DNA of 64,000 bases. Source: JANLTP01 sp031363055. GTDB taxonomy: Bacteria > Pseudomonadota > Gammaproteobacteria > Burkholderiales > Burkholderiaceae_E. This document shows, piece by piece, positions 25,429 through 34,155 of the stretch. How positions within the stretch are numbered: the first letter of the stretch is position 1; each line of letters begins with the position of its first letter. The position numbers and the translations under genes were made by a program. The stretch is from assembly GCA_031363055.1 (NCBI GenBank), contig JANLTP010000097.1:1-64000 (forward strand). The letters run 5' to 3'. The notes below the pieces were generated by a model. It did no database searches and was not told the DNA's origin. It saw only the letters and a list, made by a program, of their open reading frames with translations.

Positions 25429-26437
25429 TTACTCGGGCTCAATCCCGGCATCGGCGAGCGCCTTGCCAGTGCGCGCTCGATCGGCGCGCCAGAACGCGGC
25501 GAACTCCCCCGGGCTGTTGCCACCCACGATTGAGCCGGACCGGATGAGTTCATCACGAAACGCAGGTGCCTGGAGGATCTGCGCAAAGCCTTTTTTGCAG
25601 GCGATCGACAATGTCGCGCGGTGTACCGGCCGGAACAAAAAGGCCATTCCACGCGAACACCTCGATGCCCGGCATGCCGGCTTCGGCGAACGTCGGTACA
25701 TCCGGCGCAGCCGGAAGGCGAGTGGGGGCGGCCACTGCGAGCACTCGGAGCTTTCCCGACTTCACGAAGGGCTCCAGGCTTGCCCAGAAATTGAACGTGA
25801 TCGATACCTGTCCCGACACGGTGTCGGTCAGGTCCGCTCCCCGTGACTTGTAGGGGACGCCAACGATGTTGATTCCAGTCGCGCGCTTGACCTGCTCCAT
25901 CAACGCTGAGGTGTCGCTGCGCACGCCGGGCATTGCATAGTTGAGCTGTCCGGGCTTGGTCTTGGCAAGCGCGATCAGTTCGGCAAAGGTTTGCACCGGC
26001 AAATGCGCGTTGACGGCGAGCATCAACGGGCCGCCGCTGACGGAAGTGACTGGGATGAAATCCTCCACATCACGATAGGGAATATTCCGAAAGAGCCACG
26101 GGTTGTAGACCATCGTCTGGGAATTGCCCAGAAAGAGCGTGTAGCCATCGGCCGGCGCGCGTGCGGCCGCTTCGGCACCGATGAATCCGTTGGCCCCGGG
26201 CTTGTTCTCGACCAGCAGTTGTTGGCCGAAGACTTCGGGAAACTTTGCGGCGATTTGCCGTGCTCGAATGTCGCCCGGGTTACCCGCGCCGCCAGGCAGG
26301 ATGATGCGCACCGGCTTGTTCGGAAATGCTTGCGCCCACAGCGGCGTCCACACCCCGCTCGCCGCCAGCGTGCAACCTGCTAAAAGGAACGAGGCGACAA
26401 GGCGCCTCGAGAGTCGCGACGTGGCATCGCAGTGCAT
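25429..26437 (-). pseudogene. Bug-family (TTT) solute-binding protein with homopolymer frameshift
   Basis: ATG 26437 follows AGGAGACAG and begins a signal peptide ending near PLWAQAFPNKPVR. The body is typical of Bug/TctC-like periplasmic binding proteins (VENKPGANGFIGAEAAARA, DGYTLFLGNSQT, VPYKSRGADL, FVPAGTPRDIVDRL). At a run of six T on the + strand (25591-25596) the frame shifts: the current frame ends at 25553, while the correct C-terminus (GFAQILQAPAFRDELIRSG ... to IEPE) continues in another frame to 25429. One surplus base in the run explains this. It could be a real mutation, phase-variable or a sequencing error. Confidence 0.83.
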
Positions 26438-26557
26438 GGTCTGTCTCCTGGAGTTGAGATGGACCCGACTGGAAGGTCCGCGAGACCAAGTTACGCGTGG
26501 CCACAGCACGCAGCAAGGGAACCAGTTCCCTCTGGAACCAGTTCTCTTTGTGCCCGT

Positions 26558-27214
26558 TCACCACCGTCGTGGAGGCATGCGCAGAATCACGATGCGGTCT
26601 GGCTCGGCTCGAACGTAGCCGCCCTTGGCAAGCTCACGCAGGACCCGCCCGACCATCTCGCGGGTGGCGCCAACGCGCTCGCCAATCTCGGCGTGCGTCA
26701 GGCGCCCGGCAATCAGCTCCCCGGTTGTCTCCGTGGCCCCGGCCAGCAGCAGCCTGACTACACGCGTGTAAACGTCGTCCATCGTCATCGCCTTGGTGCG
26801 CGCGAGCAGGCGACGCAGGCGCGCGGAAACTTCCAGCAGCATTACTGTGGCGATACGCGGGTGACGTTGCATCAGCAGGTGCAAATCGGCGAGGCCGATG
26901 CAGGCGAGCCGCAGGTCCGACACGGCTGCCCATGACGCGGCAGACGGTTGCCCGGCCAGCGATGTGTCTGGAAAGTGTGCCCCGGCGACTTCGACGCCGA
27001 GCTTGAGCTGGCACCCAGCCTCGTCGCGCCAGAATGGCTGCGCGCTGCCCGACAGAATGAAGCACAAGTACCCGACCTCGTCTGCCTCGGCAACGATGAT
27101 CGCGTTCTTCGGGTAGGAGCGCACCTCAAAATATTGACACGCATCATCGAGCTCAGCGGCCGAGAGCGAAGCCAGCGCGGGAATTGCTCCGAGTTCGTCA
27201 GTCGAGGGAGTCAT
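26558..27214 (-). CDS. Crp/Fnr-family transcriptional regulator
   Basis: About 218 residues. An N-terminal cyclic-nucleotide-binding-like beta barrel (ASLSAAELDDACQYFEVRSY, VGYLCFILSGSA) is joined by a long helix (SARLRRLLARTKAMTMDDVY) to a winged HTH: RLTHAEIGERVGATREMVGR. The Cys residues are not arranged as in Fnr and cAMP-contact residues are not obvious, so the effector is unknown. ATG 27214 is used; a start two codons earlier is possible. It is transcribed toward the broken Bug gene, leaving about 120 bp between them. Confidence 0.88.
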   Translation of the reverse strand: MTPSTDELGAIPALASLSAAELDDACQYFEVRSYPKNAIIVAEADEVGYLCFILSGSAQPFWRDEAGCQLKLGVEVAGAHFPDTSLAGQPSAASWAAVSDLRLACIGLADLHLLMQRHPRIATVMLLEVSARLRRLLARTKAMTMDDVYTRVVRLLLAGATETTGELIAGRLTHAEIGERVGATREMVGRVLRELAKGGYVRAEPDRIVILRMPPRRW

Positions 27215-27320
27215 TGCCAAACACTACACCGGAAATCTGCCGAGCAGCAGGCGCTTCAAAGATTCTCTTGATCCTGACGCAACGTCAGGATCTATAGTCT
27301 GACCGAAGGGGCAAAACACG

Positions 27321-28398
27321 ATGCTGTTGAAAATCGGCGAACTGGCAAAAAGCGCGGGCATGACGGTCCGCGCGCTGCACCACTACGACACGATCGGCCT
27401 GTTATCGCCATCGCTTCGAATCGCATCCGGGGCACGGCGCTACGGCAAGCCGGATTTGATTCGTCTTCACCGAATTCAGGCGCTCAAGCAATTCGCATAT
27501 TCCTTGGCCGAAATTCGAGCCGCGTTGGACGATCCCGATCTGGACCCGTTGGAGCTGATTGGGCGATAAATCCGGAATCTGGAACAAGAGGAGCGCAACG
27601 CGCGCCGATTGAGTGGGCGATTGCGCGAACTGAGCGCACAGATTTCCCTGGTGGGCCAGGCCGCTGCAAACGATTGGCCTGTTGGAGATGATGGCGATCT
27701 ATCGGCGCCACTTGACGGAGACTGAGCTTGGCGCACTGTGCGGCCCGAACGGAACGACAAATCCGGAAATTGACGCTCGCTGGGCGAAGCTGATTGCTGT
27801 CGTTGACAGAGCCATGCGCGACGCAGTACCCACAGAAAGCGAGGTCGCTCAGGCCTTGGCTTGGCGGTGGGTGCGCCTCGTCATCACGATGACCGGCAAC
27901 GACGCAAAGCTGGCCACCAAATTGATGGCGATCCAAGTGACCGAAGATCGTGCGCAGGACCTGGTTCGAATCACGCCGGAAAAGATTCGATGGATCAGCG
28001 AGGCCCTCGCCCATGCGCGTACGACGTTGTTTGCCAAATACCTGAATCCGCAGGAAACCGAGACAGTACGACACCGGCAACTCGCGAATAGATCCTACAT
28101 GACCGATTGGCCTGCGCTCGTCGCACTCGTACGTGGACAGTTGGATGCTGGCACTGCGGTCGAAGCCGATGCTGTTCTGCAGCTCGCATCGCGCTGGCAG
28201 CAACTCTTTCACGAATCGTATTGCGGCGACGATGCGCGGTTGGAGGCGAAAGTTCGAGAAGTAATTCGCCTGGAACCTGCCTTCCGAATGGGTGTGGGAA
28301 TCGACGAAGAACTGATCGCCTACGTACAAATGGCTCTGGCGCAACTGAAATACAGAACCCACACCTCAAGGAACTTCACCGATGAATTCGTCCACTGA
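27321..28398 (+). pseudogene. MerR-family regulator (TipA-like) with nonsense codon and frameshift
   Basis: The N-terminus is a clear MerR HTH (IGELAKSAGMTVRALHHYD, GLLSPS, RIASGARRYGKPDL). TAA at 27567-27569 interrupts an otherwise continuous frame: LELIGR, stop, then IRNLEQEERNARRLSGRL, where relatives usually have Gln. A second lesion, a one-base frameshift near 27675-27685, separates the coiled coil (ending ANDW) from the effector-type domain (LEMMAIYRRHLTETELGAL onward to 28398), which is open for about 235 codons. The C-terminal domain resembles the ligand-binding helices of TipA-like MerR proteins. Two independent lesions make a functional full-length protein unlikely. Confidence 0.82.
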
Positions 28399-28918
28399 AA
28401 AAACGATCGAAGTATCCCCAGATGTCGCACGATACCTTCGGGGCGCGGGCGTCGAAAGTCAGCAATTCGATTTCCTGATTGGCGACTGGAATATCGCGGC
28501 CTCCCGCTACCAACCCGATGGAGCTTTGCTTCTGCAATACCAGGGCCGCTGGAGCGCGCAGCACCTGAATGACGGTCGGATGGTCGTGGATGATTTCAAG
28601 ACCTTGACCCCTACCGGTGGTGCCGTCTCCTCTTATGTCACGCTACGAACGTACTCGGAGGCAACACGCCGCTGGGAAATGACCGGACTCGCAGCGTTGC
28701 AACCGGCGGCCGTTGCTCAGTGGTGGGGCGAATGGAAGGACGGTGAAATGCACACAGAGGCGATTGGGAAAACGCCTGCGGGCACGTTGATTCGCAACCG
28801 CATCAGATTCTTTGCGATTGAATCAAACCGGTTCAACTGGGAAAGTAACGTCAGTCTTGATGACGGAAATACATGGATACGGACAGCGTCGTTAACTGCA
28901 ACCCGATCGACATCTTGA
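28382..28918 (+). CDS. DUF1579-like/calycin-type protein
   Basis: 178 residues. FDFLIGDWNIAASRY near residue 30, then a chain of beta strands (LLLQYQGRWSAQHL, GRMVVDDFKTL, YVTLRTYSEATRRWEM, GLIRNRIRFF-like), are typical of small beta-barrel proteins related to DUF1579. No catalytic residues are recognisable. The gene starts 17 nt inside the end of the broken MerR gene with an AAGGAAC Shine-Dalgarno, so it was probably cotranscribed with and controlled by that regulator. Confidence 0.65.
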   Translation: MNSSTEKTIEVSPDVARYLRGAGVESQQFDFLIGDWNIAASRYQPDGALLLQYQGRWSAQHLNDGRMVVDDFKTLTPTGGAVSSYVTLRTYSEATRRWEMTGLAALQPAAVAQWWGEWKDGEMHTEAIGKTPAGTLIRNRIRFFAIESNRFNWESNVSLDDGNTWIRTASLTATRSTS

Positions 28919-29259
28919 AATTACTGACGGTCGTGCATCGCTGTAAACGAAGTTGTCAGGGGGAAATATGCTCTTGAGAAGCTGTTGCCTTTGTGGACAT
29001 CGCGGCTCGCCGCATCACCCACATTCAGGCTGGCCGACCAGCTCGCGTCAGTCTTGGCCCAGGACGTCTTGCCGCAATAGCGAATCGCATGGGTCATTGC
29101 CGAATGCTGCCACCACCGTCGATTGACGGGATGCTGATCTGACCGTTCTCGGCCCCGTGCAGAGCGCTGGGTCGCAGCAGATTGCCGACATGATCAGCGC
29201 GAAAGGGTGGCGTCTAAAAGGGTAAGGTGTTTGATGCAGCGATGGTGAACCTTCGAAGT
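28919..29259. other. 341-bp gap with no recognisable gene
   Basis: Lies between the convergent DUF1579-like and thiE genes. Short open frames on both strands resemble no protein family I know and have no ribosome binding sites. No strong hairpin with a T-run was seen. Confidence 0.5.
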
Positions 29260-30279
29260 TTATCGGTGAACGGCGACCAATTTCATCAGCATTTTCGCAC
29301 TGGCCACAGGATCGGCTTCGCCGACGATGGCGCGCACCACAGCGACCGAACCCACGCCCGAACGCAGCACCTCGGGGATTCGTGCCGCGTCGATTCCACC
29401 GATCGCCACCAAGCTGTGGTGCTTCATCAAGCGGGCGTACGCCCGCAGGCGGGCGGTGCCTTGTGGCAGCGTGACCATCCGCTTCAGCGTCGTCGGGAAG
29501 ACCGCGCCGAGCGCCAGGTAGCTGGGTGCTGCGGCATCGGCGCGCAACATTTCGGCGTACCCATGCGTGCTCAGGCCCAAGCGCAGACCGGCCGCGCGCA
29601 GGGTTTCGAGCGGCGTATCGGCCAAGTCCTCCTGCCCCAGATGCACGCCGTAAGCGCCTTCGTCGATAGCTTGCCGCCAATGATCGTTGATGAACAACAG
29701 CGCGTTTGTGTCGGCTACCGCCCGCACGGCTGCGCGCACTTGCTGACCAATCGCACTGCTGTCGCTTGATTTGAATCGCAACTGCAAGGTGGGCACACCC
29801 GCTTGCGCCATGGCGCGAACCCATGTCGCGTCGGGCAGCACCGCATACAGCCCCAGCGCTGGCGGGCAGGCGGGAAAGGACAGTGATGAGGTGCGTGACA
29901 GTCCGAAGTCTTGCGGCTCATCGGGCCAATCGAGCGGATCAAATTGGCCGCTGCGATCGCTCTGGGCTTGCCAGGCTTTGGCCAGAATCTGTGCATCGTG
30001 TTCGACGAATTGCAACATGCGAAGCGCTGGCAAGACCGCGGCCTGTGTCGGCGGCAGGCCGGCGTCTTCAGCGCGCGTTGCCTGATCGAAAGAAAGGATT
30101 TCGCCGGCCCGCATGTCGGCGTAGCGGCGAACCAGGGATTCGGCACGATGCCTCAGCTGCTCTGCCGGGATTGCCACTGCGCTCATTGGTTTCATTGGTG
30201 GTTTCATTGGTGGTTTCATTGGTGGGTTGATTGGCGGGTCCGTTGGCGAGTCCGTTGGCGGGTCCGTTGACGGGTTCAT
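29260..30279 (-). CDS. thiE: Thiamine-phosphate synthase with long N-terminal extension
   Basis: About 339 residues. The catalytic ThiE barrel occupies roughly 190-339: LYAVLPDATWVRAMAQAG, LQLRFK, LLFINDHWRQAIDEGAYGVH, LGLSTHGYAEM, GAVFPTTLKR, LVAIGGIDAARI. It joins HMP-diphosphate to thiazole phosphate. The first about 35 residues are a Pro/Thr/Met repeat (NPPMKPPMKPP pattern) from tandem DNA repeats. Residues about 40-110 form a helical region (RHRAESLVRRYADMRAGEIL) of unknown role. ATG 30279 overlaps the thiG stop by 4 nt. Typical ThiE is about 210 residues, so the extension is unusual. Confidence 0.9.
   Translation of the reverse strand: MNPSTDPPTDSPTDPPINPPMKPPMKPPMKPMSAVAIPAEQLRHRAESLVRRYADMRAGEILSFDQATRAEDAGLPPTQAAVLPALRMLQFVEHDAQILAKAWQAQSDRSGQFDPLDWPDEPQDFGLSRTSSLSFPACPPALGLYAVLPDATWVRAMAQAGVPTLQLRFKSSDSSAIGQQVRAAVRAVADTNALLFINDHWRQAIDEGAYGVHLGQEDLADTPLETLRAAGLRLGLSTHGYAEMLRADAAAPSYLALGAVFPTTLKRMVTLPQGTARLRAYARLMKHHSLVAIGGIDAARIPEVLRSGVGSVAVVRAIVGEADPVASAKMLMKLVAVHR
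30184..30276. repeat. Two 12-bp tandem repeats encoding the ThiE N-terminal Pro-rich tail
   Basis: On the + strand, TTCATTGGTGGT-type units (about three copies) adjoin GGCGGGTCCGTT-type units (about three copies). Units of 12 bp preserve the thiE frame, so copy number can vary without loss of the gene. They start directly after the thiG/thiE overlap. Confidence 0.75.
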
Positions 30280-31091
30280 GTCTGATGCCAAAAAGGTGTG
30301 CCCAAAACTGGCGTACTCGGTTGCGCCGATTCCTGCGATTGCATGGCGCCCGATTGCCAGGCGGCGCGACCGGCGTTGACCGCGTCGGCAAAGGCGCCGG
30401 CCATGCTGACCGGGTCGAGCGCGAGGGCGACCGCAGTATTTAGCAGCACCGCGTCGTAGCCCCATTCCATGACCTGACACGCATGCGAGGGCAGGCCCAG
30501 TCCGGCGTCGACGATCATCGGCACCTTGAGCCGTTCCCGCAAGGTTCGCAGCGCGTACGGATTGAGGGGGCCCTTGCCGGTGCCGATCGGTGCCGCCCAA
30601 GGCATGACCGCCTGGCAGCCAACGTCGACCAGGCGCTGACACAACACCAGATCCTCGGTGCAATAGGGCAACACCTTAAAGCCGGCCTTGATCAATCGGC
30701 TCGCGGTTTCCGGCAAATTCAGCGTGTCGGGTTGCAAGGTGTAATCGTCGCCAATCAGCTCAAGCTTGATCCAGTTGGTTTCGAACACCTCGCGGGCCAT
30801 CTCGGCGGTAGCAATGACCTCTTGCATGCTGTGACAGCCGGCGGTGTTCGGCAACACGGGCAGGTTCGCCTCGCGCAGCAGATTCCAAAAGCTCTGCGAA
30901 GTCTCGCCGCTGGCGGTCTGGCGGCGCAGGGACGCCGTCAGCATGGCCGGCTGCGATCGCCGAATCGCCGCCAGTAATATGGCCGGCGACGGGTAGCGCG
31001 AGGTGCCCAGCAGCAGGCGGCTGTCGAAGGTCTCGCCGTACAAGGTCAACTGATCGGCTGGCCCGGATTTGTTTGATTCAAGGTTTGTCAT
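30276..31091 (-). CDS. thiG: Thiazole synthase ThiG
   Basis: 271 residues. Hallmarks are RLLLGTSRYPSP near residue 25, ETSQSFWNLL, LPNTAGC, the Schiff-base lysine in NWIKLELIGD near 105, VLPYCTEDLVLC, AVMPWAAPIGTG and VPMIVDAGLGLPS with the C-terminal GYDAVLLNTAVA. It forms the thiazole ring from ThiS-thiocarboxylate, dehydroglycine (from ThiO) and deoxyxylulose phosphate. It is fifty bp downstream of thiS; a 15-bp direct repeat (31094-31108 and 31111-31125) sits in that gap over the ribosome binding region. Confidence 0.95.
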   Translation of the reverse strand: MTNLESNKSGPADQLTLYGETFDSRLLLGTSRYPSPAILLAAIRRSQPAMLTASLRRQTASGETSQSFWNLLREANLPVLPNTAGCHSMQEVIATAEMAREVFETNWIKLELIGDDYTLQPDTLNLPETASRLIKAGFKVLPYCTEDLVLCQRLVDVGCQAVMPWAAPIGTGKGPLNPYALRTLRERLKVPMIVDAGLGLPSHACQVMEWGYDAVLLNTAVALALDPVSMAGAFADAVNAGRAAWQSGAMQSQESAQPSTPVLGTPFWHQT

Positions 31092-31141
31092 CTGCGGTGT
31101 GTACTCATCAGCGGTGTGTACTCATTGGGTAGTCATTTGCG

Positions 31142-31357
31142 TTATCCGCCGGTCACTGGCGCGATCAATTCAATCCGATCTTCGGGCTTGAGCACGCACT
31201 GCGCGTACTGGCTGCGCGGCACAAATTGCAGATTGACGGCGGCCGCGAATGGCGGCCGCGGACCGACGATGACGACCGCGTCGGCCAAGGTTGAACCGCT
31301 CGGCAAACTGTGCGGCGTCTGATTGATCAGCACGCGGATCGCCGGTGAATCAGTCAT
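31142..31357 (-). CDS. thiS: Sulfur carrier protein ThiS
   Basis: About 71 residues with the ubiquitin-like fold pattern (IRVLINQTPHSLPSGSTLAD, FAAAVNLQFVPRS, DRIELIAPVTGG) and the essential C-terminal Gly-Gly that is adenylated and thiocarboxylated. ATG 31357 overlaps the end of thiO by 8 nt, and GAGATTTGAAC precedes it. It sits between thiO and thiG in one operon. Confidence 0.95.
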   Translation of the reverse strand: MTDSPAIRVLINQTPHSLPSGSTLADAVVIVGPRPPFAAAVNLQFVPRSQYAQCVLKPEDRIELIAPVTGG

Positions 31358-32435
31358 GTTCAAATCTCAATGACAGGGCAGCGGCCAGTGCGTCGCTGCC
31401 CTGTTCGACCCACTCCAGCAGCGCATCGGTCAGGGCTGGCGCAATCAGAAAACCATGGCGATACAGGCCGTTGATCTGCACGCAGCGCTCGCCCAGGAAG
31501 CGCACGCTCGGCAGGTTGTCGGGCAGGGTCGGGCGCGCCTGCGTGTTGATTTCGAGAATTCTCGCTTCAGCAAAACCGCTGTGCACGGTGTAGGCGGCGC
31601 TTAGCAACTCCAAGGTCGAGCGCACGCTGGCCGGTGAGACATCGTCGCTCTCGATCTCGGTGGCGCCGACCACAAACAGGTGATTTTCTTTGGGCGCAAT
31701 GTACAGCGGATAGCGCGGGTGAATCAAGCGCAGCGGGCGGCGCAGATTAACCGCCGGCGCATGCAGCCGGATCACTTCGCCGCGAACGCCGCGCAACTGC
31801 GGCCACTGCGGGCGGGCACCGAGACCGCGGCAGTCAAACACCCAATCGGGTTGGCCGGTTGTGCCTGGTTGAAAGTCTGAGGGTGACCGGGCACTGTGCC
31901 AGTTCAGTTTGACGCCTTGACGTCGCAGGCTGTGCAATAGCGCCGACAACAATTGGCGGTTGTCCAGCTGTCCTTCGCCGGCCAAAAACAGCGCACGCTC
32001 GAACCGGCCCTGCAACTCAGGTTCCTGTTCGGCCAAGTCTTGAGGTTCCAGACTGTTGAACGAGAACCGCTCTGGCAACTGCGAAGTGGTGCGATGGATA
32101 AGCTGCTCAAAGCGGCGGGCTTCCGGAGCATCCTGCCGATGCCAGACAATCAAGGTGCCATTGCGCTGAAAGAAGACCGGTTCGCTCAATTGGGCCAAGA
32201 TCGCTGGCCAGCGCTCGATCGAGTGCAAGCCCATGCGCACCACCGGCAGTTCGGTGACCGCAGACTCGGCCAGTGGCGCGAGCATCGCGGCTGCCACCCA
32301 GGCCGCCGAACCCTGCATCAGCGGCCCCTGCGCTTCATGAATCTCGACGCGATGTTCTAATTGGGCCAGCGCGTGCGCTAACAGGCGACCCATCAAACCG
32401 GCGCCCAATACCATGCATGATAGCGATTGGGTCAT
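31350..32435 (-). CDS. thiO: Glycine oxidase ThiO
   Basis: 361 residues of the D-amino-acid-oxidase-like flavoproteins. The FAD motif VLGAGLMGRLLAHALAQ is at residue 9, followed by the SAAWVAAAMLAPLAES substrate region, GQLDNRQLLSALL, VVGATEIESDDVSP and the C-terminal INGLYRHGFLIAPAL. It oxidises glycine to dehydroglycine for ThiG. It is the first gene of the thiO-thiS-thiG-thiE operon. The promoter must lie within about 50 bp before thiD or inside the thiD coding region, and no TPP riboswitch is present there. Confidence 0.93.
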   Translation of the reverse strand: MTQSLSCMVLGAGLMGRLLAHALAQLEHRVEIHEAQGPLMQGSAAWVAAAMLAPLAESAVTELPVVRMGLHSIERWPAILAQLSEPVFFQRNGTLIVWHRQDAPEARRFEQLIHRTTSQLPERFSFNSLEPQDLAEQEPELQGRFERALFLAGEGQLDNRQLLSALLHSLRRQGVKLNWHSARSPSDFQPGTTGQPDWVFDCRGLGARPQWPQLRGVRGEVIRLHAPAVNLRRPLRLIHPRYPLYIAPKENHLFVVGATEIESDDVSPASVRSTLELLSAAYTVHSGFAEARILEINTQARPTLPDNLPSVRFLGERCVQINGLYRHGFLIAPALTDALLEWVEQGSDALAAALSLRFEHD

Positions 32436-32485
32436 TTCACCCAGCCATTAAAAACGCCTACCAACGACCTGGGAAGACATCGCAA

Positions 32486-33328
32486 TTGAACACTTCGATT
32501 GGCAACGCACGATACGTCCGCGTGCTGACTATCGCCGGCTCCGACAGCGGCGGCGGCGCCGGGATTCAGGCGGATCTGAAAACCTTTGCGGCACTCGGCT
32601 GCTTCGGCATGAGCGCGATCACGGCGCTGACCGCGCAGAACACGCTTGGCGTGCAGGACATTCACAGTGTGCCGGCCGAATTTTTGAAGGCGCAGTTGCG
32701 ATCGGTGCTGGACGACATTGGCGTCGACGCGGTCAAGATCGGCATGCTGCACGCACCGGCTATTGTCGAAGTCGTCGCGTGGGCGATTGACCACTACCAA
32801 CTGCGAAACGTGGTGCTCGACCCGGTAATGGTCGCCACCAGCGGCGATCGGCTGATTGCCGACGAAACCGTCGCGGTGCTGGTACGCGAACTGTTCGCGC
32901 GCGCCCAGGTGGTCACGCCCAACCTCGATGAAGCCAGTTTGTTGTTGGGTCGCTCGATCGTTGCTGAGCACGAGTTGGAGGCGGCCGCGCGCGATTTGCT
33001 GGCGATGGGGGCGCGTGCCGTGCTGCTCAAAGGCGGTCACTTGGCCGGCGATGAAGTGGTCGATTGGTTGCTGAGCGTCGACGCGGCGCCACTGCGACTG
33101 GCGGCGCCGCGGATTGCCAGCCGCAATGTGCACGGCACCGGCTGCACCCTGTCGTCGGCGATCGCCGCGTGCCTGGCGCTGGGGATGCCGCTCGTCGAAG
33201 CGGTGCGGATGGCGCGGCAATACATTCTCGGCGCAATCGAGGCCGGCGCTGGCGTCACCACCGGCCAAGGCCATGGTCCCTTGAACCATGGCTATGCGCC
33301 GCTTGCAACGCGGGTATTCAAAGGTTGA
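32486..33328 (+). CDS. thiD: Hydroxymethylpyrimidine (phosphate) kinase ThiD
   Basis: About 280 residues. Landmarks are VLTIAGSDSGGGAGIQADLKTF at the N-terminus, CFGMSAITALTAQNT, GVDAVKIGML, VLDPVMVATSGDRLI, TPNLDEA, VLLKGGHL and the catalytic NVHGTGCTLSSAIAA. It phosphorylates HMP twice, giving the ThiE substrate. TTG 32486 with GGAAG 9 nt upstream starts directly before the family-like N-terminus. An ATG at 32414 is possible but would overlap divergent thiO. It is divergently transcribed from thiOSGE. Confidence 0.93.
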   Translation: MNTSIGNARYVRVLTIAGSDSGGGAGIQADLKTFAALGCFGMSAITALTAQNTLGVQDIHSVPAEFLKAQLRSVLDDIGVDAVKIGMLHAPAIVEVVAWAIDHYQLRNVVLDPVMVATSGDRLIADETVAVLVRELFARAQVVTPNLDEASLLLGRSIVAEHELEAAARDLLAMGARAVLLKGGHLAGDEVVDWLLSVDAAPLRLAAPRIASRNVHGTGCTLSSAIAACLALGMPLVEAVRMARQYILGAIEAGAGVTTGQGHGPLNHGYAPLATRVFKG

Positions 33329-33348
33329 AGCGGGCGGTGCACCGTGTC

Positions 33349-34125
33349 TCATCGCATCACCAGGCCACCGTCGACGAACAGCACCTGGCCGGTCATGAAG
33401 CGGCTCCAATCGGAGGCGAGAAACAGTACCGGCCCGCAGACATCGCCGGGCGAGGCAATCCGTCGCAGCGGCGTTTGCGCACGGATCAGTTCTTTGACGT
33501 CCTCCTTGGTGGCACGGCTGGCGTCGGTCGGATACACCAGGCCTGGCGCGACGCAATTCACCCGAATACCCAACGGACCCAGTTCGGCAGCCAGATTACG
33601 GCTGAAGCCGACCAAGGCCGATTTGGCGGTTGTGTAGTCATGGTAGGCGACGATTGGATTGTCGATCAGGTCGCTGACCAGGTTGATGATGTTGCCTTGC
33701 GCGCGCTGGCGAAAGTGCGGCAGGATCGCTTGGCAGACCTGGTACGCGGAGCGCACTGCGCCGTCGAGCTGGCGCTGGTAGTCGCTCCACGCCAGTTCCC
33801 AAAATCGCTTGCGTTGTTCGGGGTCGAACGCATAGGGCTCAAAGGCGTTGTTCACCAGCACATCAATGCGGCCGACTTCGGCCAGGACCCGCGCCACCAT
33901 CGCGCCGACAGCGGCCTCGCTGCGGACGTCGGCCGCCAGCGCAAATGCATCACCACCGGCCGCCTGACACGCCTTGACCACCTGATCGGCCGCCGACTTT
34001 CGGCTCAGGTAGTTGACCACGACGATCGCGCCCTCGCGCGCAAACGCGGTTGCGATCGCCGCGCCAATGCCGCGGCTCGCACCGGTGACTAGAATAACCT
34101 TGCCTTTGAAATCCATCGGTTCCAT
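33349..34125 (-). CDS. Short-chain dehydrogenase/reductase (FabG-like) of the TPP-controlled operon
   Basis: 258 residues: cofactor motif TGASRGIGAAIA near 15, NNAFEPYAF in place of the common NNAG, and active-site YTTAKSAL (Tyr-x-x-x-Lys) with upstream Ser in NLVSD. The C-terminus GQVLFVDGGLVMR is normal. The Asn after the second strand (VVVNYLSRKSA) suggests NADP(H). It is the last gene of the operon that begins with the TPP riboswitch, and lies 30 bp after the binding-protein gene. In that context it could reduce the aldehyde produced by the LuxC-like enzyme, but this is inference. Confidence 0.87.
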   Translation of the reverse strand: MEPMDFKGKVILVTGASRGIGAAIATAFAREGAIVVVNYLSRKSAADQVVKACQAAGGDAFALAADVRSEAAVGAMVARVLAEVGRIDVLVNNAFEPYAFDPEQRKRFWELAWSDYQRQLDGAVRSAYQVCQAILPHFRQRAQGNIINLVSDLIDNPIVAYHDYTTAKSALVGFSRNLAAELGPLGIRVNCVAPGLVYPTDASRATKEDVKELIRAQTPLRRIASPGDVCGPVLFLASDWSRFMTGQVLFVDGGLVMR

Positions 34126-34155
34126 CGTTTCGCTTCAGTGGCGGCTGGCCGCCGA

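Noticed and set aside
29048..29824. 258-codon minus-strand frame overlapping the thiE 3' half
   Set aside because: It is out of phase with the conserved ThiE barrel and low-complexity; no ribosome binding site.
30184..30276. Possible CRISPR-like array
   Set aside because: Units are 12 bp, contiguous and inside a coding frame; there are no spacers or cas genes.
30280..30663. Upstream extension of the thiE frame by about 128 codons
   Set aside because: It lies inside thiG in another phase, is Arg/Gly-rich without family resemblance, and the ATG at 30279 overlapping the thiG stop is the natural start.
32436..32485. TPP riboswitch for thiO or thiD
   Set aside because: The 50-bp divergent gap has none of the THI-box elements; the only aptamer found is at 39417-39513.
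32432..33556. 374-codon minus-strand frame opposite thiD
   Set aside because: It is an antisense shadow; the plus strand encodes a complete ThiD.
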